Shown here: piece after piece, positions 6,467-13,364 of the stretch | Numbering within the stretch: position 1 is the stretch's first letter | Layout of the letters: each line of letters begins with the position of its first letter | DNA from: Dehalococcoidia bacterium | GTDB lineage: Bacteria > Chloroflexota > Dehalococcoidia > JAENJB01 | Assembly: GCA_016844565.1 (NCBI GenBank) | Contig: JAENJB010000011.1 | Location: 1-14,491 of the forward strand | DNA length: 14,491 nucleotides | Direction: 5' to 3' | Notes under the pieces: generated by a model | What the model was told of the DNA's origin: nothing | The model's database searches: none | The model's input: the letters and a program-made list of their open reading frames with translations, nothing else | Translations under genes and position numbers: made by a program

Positions 6467-7600
6467 ATGCGCCTTCTGGCGATTGATGTGGGGGGGCACA
6501 CCCAGGATATCCTGCTCTTCGACACCGGGGGACTGGTGGAGAACTGCTTCAATATGATCATGCCTTCGCCGACGACCATCGTTTCGTGGCAGATTAAGGA
6601 GGCTACGGCTGAAAGACGGCCCGTAGTCTTCACGGGAGTGAACGCCGGCGGCGGGCCGTCCTTCTGGGCCTTGCAGGACCATCTGAAGGCCGGGCTGAAG
6701 GTCTATTCCACCCCGGAGGCCGCCGTCAGCTTCGACGATGACCTGGATAGGGTGGTCGAGTTGGGGGTAAAGCTGGTGTCAGCGGATGAGGCAAAGAAGA
6801 TCAGGCGGGCGCAACGCATTGAGCTCAAGGACATCGACTTGGCCGCCATCCTCGTCTCCTTCCGTTTGTTCGGTATCGAACCAATATTCGAGGGTCTGGC
6901 GGTGGGTGTGCTTGACCACGGCGTTGCTCCGAAGGGGAAGAGCGACCGTTTCTTCCGGTTCGAACATCTCAGGAACCTGATGAACCAGAGGAACGAGTTG
7001 ATCGCCATGAGCTATAAGGCGGAGGAGATTCCCTCGTATCTCACCCGCATGAAGGCAGTGGCGGGCAGTCTTTCATTCGACGGCGTGCCTCTGGTGCTGA
7101 TGGACACCGGTCCGGCGGCCGCTTTGGGGGCTCTCGAGGACCGGCGCGTGGCCGTCGAGGAGCGTTTGGTTACCCTCAACATGGGTAATTTTCATACCCT
7201 GGCCTTCCACATCTCGGATGGCAAGGTGCTGGGCTTCTTCGAGCATCATACCGGCCTGCTCAATGCGCGAAAGACGGACAGCCTGGTCCGGCAACTGGTC
7301 GCGGGTACGCTCACCAATGAGGATGTTTTTGCCGCCGACGGTCATGGCGCCTGGGTGTCGCGGGGCGAACAATCGGTTCCTTTCGTGACTGTAACCGGCC
7401 CACAGCGAAACCTGATGTCCGGCTCCAGGCTCAAGCCGTATTTTGCGACTCCGTACGGCAGTATGATGCTGGCTGGCTGCTTTGGCCTGGTGCGCGCCTT
7501 CAGCCTTCGGGTTGAGCAGTTCCGCGGGGAAATTGAGCAGAGTCTGAAAAGAGACAGCGCCGCGGGGGCTCTTCGTCCCCGTTCGGCTTCGAGGAAGTAG
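6467..7600 (+). CDS. DUF1786-family protein with ASKHA-like phosphate motif
   Basis: A 377-residue protein that I recognise as DUF1786, an uncharacterised family; some annotations call it pyruvate formate-lyase activating-like, but no radical-SAM CxxxCxxC motif is present here. The N-terminus, LLAIDVGGHTQDILLFD (3-19), matches the phosphate-1 loop of actin/Hsp70/sugar-kinase (ASKHA) folds, with Asp7, Gly9-Gly10, Thr12 and Asp14. LVLMDTGPAAALGAL (209-223) and TLNMGNFHTLAFHISDG (236-252) look like the second-lobe nucleotide-contacting strands, and FATPYGSMMLAGCFGLVRAF (326-345) is the conserved C-terminal region. This suggests ATP binding; the substrate is unknown. It has no signal peptide or membrane segment. 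The ATG at 6467 directly follows the serS stop, with AGGAGGTG (6452-6459) 7 bases before it, so it is well translated as part of the serS transcript. The last 25 residues are basic, rich in Arg and Ser, and probably disordered. Confidence 0.75.
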   Translation: MRLLAIDVGGHTQDILLFDTGGLVENCFNMIMPSPTTIVSWQIKEATAERRPVVFTGVNAGGGPSFWALQDHLKAGLKVYSTPEAAVSFDDDLDRVVELGVKLVSADEAKKIRRAQRIELKDIDLAAILVSFRLFGIEPIFEGLAVGVLDHGVAPKGKSDRFFRFEHLRNLMNQRNELIAMSYKAEEIPSYLTRMKAVAGSLSFDGVPLVLMDTGPAAALGALEDRRVAVEERLVTLNMGNFHTLAFHISDGKVLGFFEHHTGLLNARKTDSLVRQLVAGTLTNEDVFAADGHGAWVSRGEQSVPFVTVTGPQRNLMSGSRLKPYFATPYGSMMLAGCFGLVRAFSLRVEQFRGEIEQSLKRDSAAGALRPRSASRK

Positions 7601-7685
7601 CTCTTTTCGTCAGCTTCCGCATTCCGCGGTGATGGATGTGAGTCAGGGGATGAGTCATCTCCCCCGGGTCAGGCGTGGTTGGGTG

Positions 7686-8597
7686 TTAGCCCCCGATGAG
7701 AAACAGCGAACCGATAACCACCATGATGGCGCTGAAGACAATTGACTTAGAGAAAACCTCCAGCTTGCGGTTGAAGAAGAAGGACAGGATGACGACCATT
7801 ATCGGGCTGGTATCGAAGAGCGGGGAGACGATGCTGATGGGTGCCATGCTGAGAGCGAGAAAGCGGGACACCTGGGCCAGTACCACGACCAGGCCGCTGA
7901 TTACAAACCACCAGAAAGTGGTCTTTTCCATGGTGAACAGCTCTGCCCTCTTGCGGCCCACCATGCTGGAAACGGCGAAGACGGCAGCCGCCCCAATGAA
8001 GGTAATGAAGACGGCGGCCAGTGGCGCCGAGTAGCTGTTCAGTGCCATTTTGATCATCAGTGGGCTGATGCCGTAGCAGACCCCCGCTCCCATCCCCAGC
8101 AGTACCACTTTGGGGCCGATCTGGAGGAACGAGTTCTTGCCGCCTCGCGGCTGCCAGGGTGTCCAGCCCACCAGCCCCACGCCCAGCAGAATGAGGAGGA
8201 GGCCGATGAGCATTGTGCCGGTGACTGTCTCGTGGAGGACGACCACTCCGAGGAAGACGGCCATCAGGGGGGAACTGCGGCGCAGAATGCCGGTGAGATT
8301 CGCACCAACCAGCTGGACGCTTCGATAGTTGAGGGACCGCCCCAGGTAATAGTGAATTATGCCCGCTCCGATCAGCCAAAGGTAACCATGCCAGGGAAAG
8401 CGGACCAGGTCGCTGAGCTTGCCCGTTAGCACGAGTACAGCAAGGACAGCGGGCACGGAGACGAAGACGCTCAGCGCGACACCGGGGGATGTGTCCTTGA
8501 CCCGGATCACTGCCCGGCGCGTTGCGAGGTTGTTGAAGCCGAAGAAGAGCGCCCCCAGCAATGACAGAAGGGCCCCGGTCAAGAGTGGACCTGACAT
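7686..8597 (-). CDS. EamA/DMT-family membrane transporter
   Basis: A 303-residue integral membrane protein with about ten hydrophobic helices in two repeated halves of five (about residues 6-142 and 163-302), the pattern of EamA-type drug/metabolite exporters. The second half ends in SKSIVFSAIMVVIGSLFLIGG. The first half contains HYYLGRSLNYRSVQLVGANL, and the loop WTPWQPRGGKNS joins the halves. The substrate cannot be read from sequence; relatives move amino acids, nucleobases and other metabolites. The ATG at 8597 has no Shine-Dalgarno, and a near-consensus promoter puts the transcript start about 3 bases upstream, so the message may be leaderless. It lies 58 bases downstream of the histidine kinase on the same strand but probably has independent expression. 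It is convergent with the DUF1786 gene, with 85 bases between and no clear terminator. Confidence 0.85.
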   Translation of the reverse strand: MSGPLLTGALLSLLGALFFGFNNLATRRAVIRVKDTSPGVALSVFVSVPAVLAVLVLTGKLSDLVRFPWHGYLWLIGAGIIHYYLGRSLNYRSVQLVGANLTGILRRSSPLMAVFLGVVVLHETVTGTMLIGLLLILLGVGLVGWTPWQPRGGKNSFLQIGPKVVLLGMGAGVCYGISPLMIKMALNSYSAPLAAVFITFIGAAAVFAVSSMVGRKRAELFTMEKTTFWWFVISGLVVVLAQVSRFLALSMAPISIVSPLFDTSPIMVVILSFFFNRKLEVFSKSIVFSAIMVVIGSLFLIGG

Positions 8598-8606
8598 GAC
8601 CAGCCA

Positions 8607-8635
8607 AATATATACGGCCCGGTGCCCTTAGTCAA
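8607..8635 (-). promoter_or_regulatory. Promoter giving a near-leaderless transporter transcript
   Basis: On the minus strand: TTGACT (8635-8630, 5 of 6), a 17-base spacer, then TATATT (8612-8607, 5 of 6). Position +1 falls near 8600, only 3 bases before the ATG at 8597. No Shine-Dalgarno exists in that gap or just upstream. Confidence 0.55.
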
Positions 8636-8655
8636 TCTCAGTACCAAGTGGCAAG

Positions 8656-9777
8656 TCAAGAGGAGGACGAAACGGGCAGGGTGAAGAAGAAGGTGCTTCC
8701 CCTGGCCGGCTGGCTCTCGGCCCATATGCGGCCGCCATGGGCGTTCACTATCTCGCGAGCAATGGCCAGGCCGAGCCCTGCGCCGCCGGTCGCCTTGGTG
8801 CGGGAGTGGTCGGCGCGGTAGAAGCGGTCGAAAATGCGGGGCAGGTCTTCGGGAAGAATGCCGCTGCCAGTATCGGAGACCGAGACCTGGAGCAGGTCCC
8901 TTCCTTTCATTTCTACGCTGACCAGAATCCGCCCTCCTTCAGATGTGTATCGGATAGCGTTGGTAAGCAGGTTGTGGACGACCTGAGCGATGCGGTCCGG
9001 GTCGGCCACGGTCCTTGGCAGCCCGGTCTGCAGGGATAAGGTGAGAGAGAGCCCTGCGGTCCTGGCCGAAGGTTGCATGGCTTCGACGGCGTGCTGGACG
9101 AGCGAGGTAAGGTCGGTGGGCGAGCGGTTGAGCTTGAGATGTCCGGCCTCGGCCAGGGAGAGCTGGCGCAGGTCGGAGGTCAAGCGGGAGAGGAGCAGGG
9201 TCTGGTCGTGGAGGGAGGCGACCTGCTCAAGAGTGAGGGGTATCACGCTATCGAGCATGGCCTCCAGGTTGCCCTGGATCACGGAGAGAGGGGTGCCCAG
9301 TTCGTGGGCGATGTCGGCGGTCATCTGCCGGCGCAGTTGCTGGTTGCGGCTCAGGGCATCGGCCATGTCGTTGAAGTCCAGCGAAAGCTGGCCGACCTCG
9401 TCTTTGGACCGCACTTTCACCCTCGCGGTCATGTCGCCGGTGGCGATGCGCCGGGCGGCGGCGGCCAGCAGACGCAGGGGTGACGAGATCTGCCGCGCCA
9501 GCGCCAGGCCGATGAGGAAGGCCAGCCCGCCGGCCACCAGACCCGATACTATGAGCCAGCGGTTCAGGGAATCGAGAAAGCCTTTCTCTGCCTCTCCGAT
9601 AAAGCCCATCATTCCTCCCATTCCGGGTACCATCATGCCTCCCATGGCCTGCTGATGGGACAGGTAGGCGCCGAACTCGCTAGTCGTAGCCCGGTTGACG
9701 AGGAACGCCATGATACCGATGGCTATCAGGACTACCAGGGTGAAGGCCAGGCTCAGTTTAAGTGTCAGGGTGTTCAT
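8656..9777 (-). CDS. Sensor histidine kinase with Met-rich extracytoplasmic loop
   Basis: A 373-residue membrane histidine kinase, partner of the response regulator it overlaps by 20 bases. TM1 is about residues 9-27 and TM2 about 73-95; between them is a short periplasmic-side loop with a methionine/glycine run, QQAMGGMMVPGMGGMMGF (42-59). The HAMP linker covers about 96-148. The HisKA helix has the phospho-accepting His158 in ADIAHELGTPL; the usual Arg of HELRTPL is Gly here. The ATPase domain shows the N box DRIAQVVHNLLTNAIRYT (261-278), G1 VSDTGSGILPEDLPRIFDRF (300-319, including the F box) and G2 GGAGLGLAIAREI (331-343). All catalytic parts are present. The Met-rich loop is too short for a PAS or Cache sensor and suggests a direct ligand such as Cu(I) or Ag(I), which is inference. 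No metal-resistance gene is adjacent in this window. Confidence 0.92.
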   Translation of the reverse strand: MNTLTLKLSLAFTLVVLIAIGIMAFLVNRATTSEFGAYLSHQQAMGGMMVPGMGGMMGFIGEAEKGFLDSLNRWLIVSGLVAGGLAFLIGLALARQISSPLRLLAAAARRIATGDMTARVKVRSKDEVGQLSLDFNDMADALSRNQQLRRQMTADIAHELGTPLSVIQGNLEAMLDSVIPLTLEQVASLHDQTLLLSRLTSDLRQLSLAEAGHLKLNRSPTDLTSLVQHAVEAMQPSARTAGLSLTLSLQTGLPRTVADPDRIAQVVHNLLTNAIRYTSEGGRILVSVEMKGRDLLQVSVSDTGSGILPEDLPRIFDRFYRADHSRTKATGGAGLGLAIAREIVNAHGGRIWAESQPARGSTFFFTLPVSSSS

Positions 9778-10465
9778 TTCGGTCAGGCTCGAACTTATAG
9801 CCGACTCCGTAGATGGTGGCTATACGGCAGGCCCCTTCCCCGGCCACCGCTTCTAGCTTCTGTCGCAGGTTCTTGATGTGGGCATCCACGGTGCGCTCAT
9901 AGCCCTCGTATGCCATGCCCTGCACCTTGTCCAGGAGTTGCAGGCGGGTGTATACCCGGCCCTGGTTCTGCGCCAGGGTCAATAGAAGGTCGAACTCGGT
10001 GGGGGTGAGTGCCACTGGCGTTCCATGGCAACGCACCTCGTGACGGGCGTGGTCGATGAGCAGAGCGCCGACGCTGAGTTGCTCGGGTTGCGCGGGCTCG
10101 CCCCGGGAACGCCGGAGCACCGCTCTGACCCGGGCCACCACCTCACGGGGGCTAAAGGGCTTGGTGATGTAGTCGTCGGCTCCCAGTTCGAGTCCGATGA
10201 GCTTGTCTCCCTCATCGCCGCGGGCGGTGAGCATAATAATGGGCACCCCGGATTCTTTCCTTATCGTGCGGCACACCTCCAATCCGTCCACGCCGGGAAG
10301 ATTGAGGTCGAGGAGGACGAGGTCGGGCTTGTCCCGTCGCGCGACGGCCAGAGCCGCTCGGCCGTCGCCGGCTGCTACCACCTGGAAGCCATCTCTCCTG
10401 AGATAGGCTTCGAGCAGCTCGACGATCTTCGTCTCATCCTCGACAATCAGTATTCTGCCCTCGAT
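9758..10465 (-). CDS. OmpR/PhoB-family response regulator, probable ATC start
   Basis: A two-component response regulator with an N-terminal receiver and a C-terminal winged-helix DNA-binding domain. The frame is open back to a stop at 10505-10507. Using ATC at 10465 gives 235 residues, normal for the family: IEGRILIVEDETK (1-13) holds the acidic pocket Glu9/Asp10; the phospho-acceptor is Asp53 (LLDLNLPG), with Thr80 and Lys102 (TKPFSPRE). The winged helix begins near 130, with LTPTEFDLLLTLAQNQG, RTVDAHIKNLRQKLE and IATIYGVGYKFE. There is no ATG, GTG or TTG between the upstream stop and a GTG at 10381, and that GTG would remove 28 residues including the first strand and the acidic pocket. GGAGG lies 8 bases before the ATC. 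An ATA codon (10453) is another possibility, as is a sequencing error. The 3' end overlaps the kinase gene. Confidence 0.88.
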   Translation of the reverse strand: MEGRILIVEDETKIVELLEAYLRRDGFQVVAAGDGRAALAVARRDKPDLVLLDLNLPGVDGLEVCRTIRKESGVPIIMLTARGDEGDKLIGLELGADDYITKPFSPREVVARVRAVLRRSRGEPAQPEQLSVGALLIDHARHEVRCHGTPVALTPTEFDLLLTLAQNQGRVYTRLQLLDKVQGMAYEGYERTVDAHIKNLRQKLEAVAGEGACRIATIYGVGYKFEPDRNEHPDT

Positions 10466-10515
10466 GTTCCTTCCCTCCGGGTCCGTTGAGTTTTCCTCAG
10501 CCTTTTACCTATTCT

Positions 10516-10553
10516 AGTATAACCTACCAGAGCAGTTTGAAGGAATTGTGAAG
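10516..10553 (-). promoter_or_regulatory. Candidate autoregulated promoter of the two-component operon
   Basis: On the minus strand, TATACT (10521-10516) serves as a -10. Two direct repeats, CTTCACA (10553-10547) and CTTCAAA (10542-10536), are spaced exactly 11 bases apart and cover the -35 position, where no good -35 hexamer exists. An 11-base-period direct repeat over a weak -35 is how OmpR/PhoB-type activators usually bind. Transcription would start near 10509, about 44 bases before the proposed ATC start. Confidence 0.4.
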
Positions 10554-10602
10554 AGGATACGGAGATTAGATGAGAAATTGAGTTTTCTCTAAACAGGAAA
10601 GG

Positions 10603-10631
10603 TTGACCTGTTCTATTACTTCCCGTACACT
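10603..10631 (+). promoter_or_regulatory. Promoter of the VOC-family gene
   Basis: TTGACC (10603-10608, 5 of 6), a 17-base spacer and TACACT (10626-10631, 4 of 6). The predicted start, near 10638, leaves about 36 bases of leader containing the Shine-Dalgarno GGAGGAG (10659-10665). Confidence 0.5.
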
Positions 10632-10673
10632 GGTCATATTAGAGCTGTCGACTGCGATGGAGGAGTACATACC

Positions 10674-11258
10674 ATGGTCAAGTTCAACGGAGTGAACCAC
10701 CTGGCTATGGCAACCGGTGACATGGACAGGACCATTCGTTTCTGGAGGGACCTGCTGGGAATGCGGCTGGTCGCCGGGCTTGGTCGAGCTGGCTACCGGC
10801 ATTACTTCCTCCAGATTTCTGAGACCGACTTGATAGCCTTCTTCGAATGGTCCGGCGTTGAAGCTGTGCCGAATAAGGAACACGGCAGGCCGGTGAAGGG
10901 GCCTTTCATCTTCGACCATGTTTCGTTTGGAGTGGAGAGGGAGGAGGACTTGTGGGACTTGAAAGACAAGCTCGAAGCCGCCGGATTCCCGGTATCTGAT
11001 ATGATCGACCATGGATTCATCCACTCCATCTACGCTCACGACCCGAATGGTATTCCGATTGAGTTCTCGCATAACGTAGAGGGCATTGACATCAGGAAAG
11101 AGCCGCAGATTAGAGACCAGGCTGTATCCCGGATAACCCAGGAAGGAGCGGAGCCGCGACTCGAGGCCTGGCCGAAGGTAACAAAGCGAACTCCGCCTTC
11201 GGAACGAGTGGTTTACCCGGGGGCCGGCAGCGAGCTATTTCATGGTAAGAAGAGATGA
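10674..11258 (+). CDS. VOC-superfamily (glyoxalase/dioxygenase fold) metalloprotein
   Basis: A 194-residue protein with two paired beta-alpha-beta-beta-beta modules, the vicinal oxygen chelate fold. Module 1 begins NHLAMATGDMDRTIRFWRDL (8-27); module 2 begins FDHVSFGVEREEDLWDLKDK (80-99) and ends HDPNGIPIEFSH (122-133). His9, Glu58 (AFFEW), His82 and Glu130 fall at the four positions that usually bind a divalent metal, so the site looks intact. Family members include glyoxalase I, extradiol dioxygenases and epimerases; the reaction here cannot be assigned. Residues about 134-194 form a charged C-terminal tail beyond the fold, which is longer than in simple glyoxalases. The ATG at 10674 has GGAGGAG 8 bases upstream. 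The gene is transcribed alone, divergent from the two-component operon and convergent with the flavoenzyme gene. Confidence 0.88.
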   Translation: MVKFNGVNHLAMATGDMDRTIRFWRDLLGMRLVAGLGRAGYRHYFLQISETDLIAFFEWSGVEAVPNKEHGRPVKGPFIFDHVSFGVEREEDLWDLKDKLEAAGFPVSDMIDHGFIHSIYAHDPNGIPIEFSHNVEGIDIRKEPQIRDQAVSRITQEGAEPRLEAWPKVTKRTPPSERVVYPGAGSELFHGKKR

Positions 11259-11263
11259 ATAAG

Positions 11264-11295
11264 GAGAGAGCCCGTTCTCCTGAACGGGCTCTCTC
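11264..11295. terminator. Shared hairpin between convergent VOC and flavoenzyme genes
   Basis: A perfect 14-bp stem (GAGAGAGCCCGTTC at 11264-11277 and its complement at 11282-11295) closes a TCCT loop. It begins 5 bases after the VOC stop and ends 22 bases before the flavoenzyme stop. Neither side has a clear run of T (plus: TGACAGC; minus: CTTATT), so it may end transcription imperfectly or protect both 3' ends from nucleases. Confidence 0.65.
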
Positions 11296-11317
11296 TGACA
11301 GCAAACGTAAGCGACAG

Positions 11318-13273
11318 TTATAGTCTGGCTCCGACATCATGGCCGGAGTGAATGGCATCGTAAATGCGTCGTGGTTTCACACAGTCCCCTACTCTGTAGA
11401 CCGGGATTTGGCCTTTCTCCAGCTCCTCGGCCAGCTTCGTCTCGGGAGTAAGCCCGGTGGCGAGCACGATGGTGTCCGCTTCCAGGATGTGTTTCCTGGC
11501 CACGCGGTCGACGAAGACGGCGCTGTTATCGGTTACCTCGATGAGGACCAGGCCGAAACGTATGGGGACCTCGCGCTTTTTCAGCATGTCGAGGAGAACG
11601 GCCCGAGGAGCGCGGCCGCCTTCGGCAGCCACCTCGGCCATGGAGCCGCGAAAGCCGGTGACGATCGGCTTCTTTCCCATCTGGGCCAGATAGAGCGCCA
11701 GCTCGCAGCCGGTCATGCCGTCGCCTATGATGACCACCTTCTCCCCCACCCCTTTGCCCTTGCTGCGGTAGACCTCGAAGATATCGGTCACTATGGGCTT
11801 GTCCACTCCCGGCACCTGAGGGATAATGAGGTTGGCGCCGGTACCTACGATGACGGCGTCGAAGCCACCTTTCTGGATGGTCTCTTTGGTCGCCTGCCTC
11901 TTAACCACGTGCACACCGAGCTTCTTCATCTGCGTGGCCAGGTAGGCGGTCAATGGACGCAGGTCTTTCTTGAATTCGGGCACGGAGTCCTCGATCAGCA
12001 TGCCGCCGAGTTCCCTCATCTCGTACAGGGTCACCTGGTGGCCCCTGAGGGCGGCCACCCGGGCGGCTTCCAGACCGGCGGGGCCGCCGCCGATGACAGC
12101 GATTTTGCGCTTCTCGGTATTCAGCTTAGCCTCCCGCTGGTACACCTCGTCCGTACGCTCATCTTCCCAGCACACAGCGGCATTGACCGAGCAGCGGGTG
12201 CCGATCCATCTCTCTAGGCAGCCATCGAGGCATCGGATACAGGGGCGGATATCCTCCACACGTCCCTCCTGCGCTTTCCTGGGCCAGGCAGGATCACTTA
12301 AGAACTGGCGACCCCAGGAGATAAAATCTGCCTTCCCCGCTTTCAATATGTCCTCCGCGTATTGGGGGTTGGGGATAGCGCCGTGGCCGATTACCGGGAC
12401 CTTCACTACCTTCTTGATGGCTTCGGCAGCGGGCACATGCAGTCCATAGGGCTGATACATGGTTGGGATGTTCATGTGCATGGTGGTGTGGGTGCCGCCG
12501 GAAACGTGGATGATGTCCACCCCGGCCTTTTCCAGCTCTTTAGCGAACTCTACAGTTTCTTCCAGCTCAATGCCGCCCGATTCAAATTCTTCGGCGCAGA
12601 CTTGATAGCTTATGGGCATGTCAGGGCCGATGGCCTCTCGAACGCCTGCGACCACCTCCAGGGGAAACCGCATGCGGTTCTTGAGGCTTCCGCCGTACAT
12701 GTCGTTCCTCTTGTTGGTGAGCTGGGAGATGAACTCTGTAAGCAGATAACCGCTGGCGCCGTGAATCTCTATCAAATCATAGCCGGCGATCTTGGCTCTC
12801 CTGGCTGCGGCCGCCCAATCCTTGGATAGTTGGCGTACCTCTTCAGTCGTCAACTCCAGTGGGATGCCACCTCCGGCAGCGAGCGAGGCTTCGTAGGGCA
12901 CGCGAGATGGAGCGACTATGGGAGGCTTGGTGAGCAACCTCTTCTGTCTCCCGTTATGGCCGAGCTGAATGCCGGCCCTGGCTCCCCAGGCATGGATGGC
13001 CTCGGTGACGAAAGCGTGCCCCATGATGAACTCATCGTTCCAGAGCGCGACGGCACACGGGGAGCCCTGCGAGCCTTTCTCGGTGATGTACGTTACTTCC
13101 ATTATCACCAGGCCAGCGCCCCCCTTGGCCATTTCCCTGTAGTGAGCGATTATCTTGGGCGTGATATCGCCGTTGTAGGTAGCGATGGAGAGGCTCAGAG
13201 GGGACTTGATTATCCGGTTCTTGATCTCCATCCTTCCGATCTTGCCGGGACGGAACAGGTATTCGAATTTCAC
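11318..13273 (-). CDS. Old Yellow Enzyme-type iron-sulfur flavoprotein (2,4-dienoyl-CoA reductase/enoate reductase class)
   Basis: A 651-residue NAD(P)H-dependent oxidoreductase with the FMN TIM barrel, 4Fe-4S and FAD/NAD(P) domains seen in 2,4-dienoyl-CoA reductase, trimethylamine dehydrogenase and bile-acid BaiCD/BaiH enzymes. The barrel covers about 1-340, with IEIHGASGYLLTEF (168-181) and NKRNDMYGGSLKNR (187-200). The cluster cysteines are Cys345, Cys348, Cys352 and Cys361 in CIRCLDGCLERWIGTRC. Two Rossmann motifs follow, IAVIGGGPAGLEAARVAALR (391-410) and VVIIGDGMTGCELAL (513-527), and the FAD-contacting YRVGDCVKPRR (626-636) is near the end. The spacing between the third and fourth Cys is 8, against 11 in E. 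coli FadH. The start is GTG at 13273 with AAGGA about 8 bases upstream; the first in-frame ATG would cut 14 conserved residues. It is downstream of the Rid gene, 91 bases away. The substrate is unknown; trimethylamine dehydrogenase is unlikely because its Cys spacing differs. Confidence 0.9.
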   Translation of the reverse strand: MKFEYLFRPGKIGRMEIKNRIIKSPLSLSIATYNGDITPKIIAHYREMAKGGAGLVIMEVTYITEKGSQGSPCAVALWNDEFIMGHAFVTEAIHAWGARAGIQLGHNGRQKRLLTKPPIVAPSRVPYEASLAAGGGIPLELTTEEVRQLSKDWAAAARRAKIAGYDLIEIHGASGYLLTEFISQLTNKRNDMYGGSLKNRMRFPLEVVAGVREAIGPDMPISYQVCAEEFESGGIELEETVEFAKELEKAGVDIIHVSGGTHTTMHMNIPTMYQPYGLHVPAAEAIKKVVKVPVIGHGAIPNPQYAEDILKAGKADFISWGRQFLSDPAWPRKAQEGRVEDIRPCIRCLDGCLERWIGTRCSVNAAVCWEDERTDEVYQREAKLNTEKRKIAVIGGGPAGLEAARVAALRGHQVTLYEMRELGGMLIEDSVPEFKKDLRPLTAYLATQMKKLGVHVVKRQATKETIQKGGFDAVIVGTGANLIIPQVPGVDKPIVTDIFEVYRSKGKGVGEKVVIIGDGMTGCELALYLAQMGKKPIVTGFRGSMAEVAAEGGRAPRAVLLDMLKKREVPIRFGLVLIEVTDNSAVFVDRVARKHILEADTIVLATGLTPETKLAEELEKGQIPVYRVGDCVKPRRIYDAIHSGHDVGARL

Positions 13274-13304
13274 TCTGTTTTCCTTTCTACAGACTGAGAG
13301 TCGT

Positions 13305-13328
13305 CTCGCGTGTCCGGGACACCGCGAG
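13305..13328 (-). other. Intercistronic hairpin between Rid and flavoenzyme genes
   Basis: An inverted repeat CTCGCG..TGTC / GACA..CGCGAG with one bulged base and a 3-base loop forms a 10-bp GC-rich stem in the 91-base gap. No T-run follows on the minus strand, so it is more likely an RNA-processing or stability element than a terminator. Confidence 0.4.
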
Positions 13329-13364
13329 GGCCGGGGGTGGCTTGATGATTGATGTCATACTTCG

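Noticed and set aside
5570..6682. 370-residue minus-strand open frame opposite serS
   Set aside because: Antisense shadow of serS and the DUF1786 gene created by GC-rich codon use; no recognisable domain.
7601..7685. Possible terminator between the DUF1786 and transporter genes
   Set aside because: The best stem (GGGGA/TCCCC near 7647-7665) is only 5 bp with a 9-base loop and no T-run.
7747..8607. 286-residue minus-strand frame overlapping the transporter
   Set aside because: Out-of-frame reading of the transporter gene, without hydrophobic helices or a known fold.
9758..10381. Response regulator starting at GTG 10381
   Set aside because: This start removes the first strand and the acidic pocket of the receiver, which are encoded in frame just upstream.
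11339..12217. 292-residue plus-strand open frame opposite the flavoenzyme
   Set aside because: Shadow of the flavoenzyme coding strand; it begins inside the convergent gene end and shows no motif.
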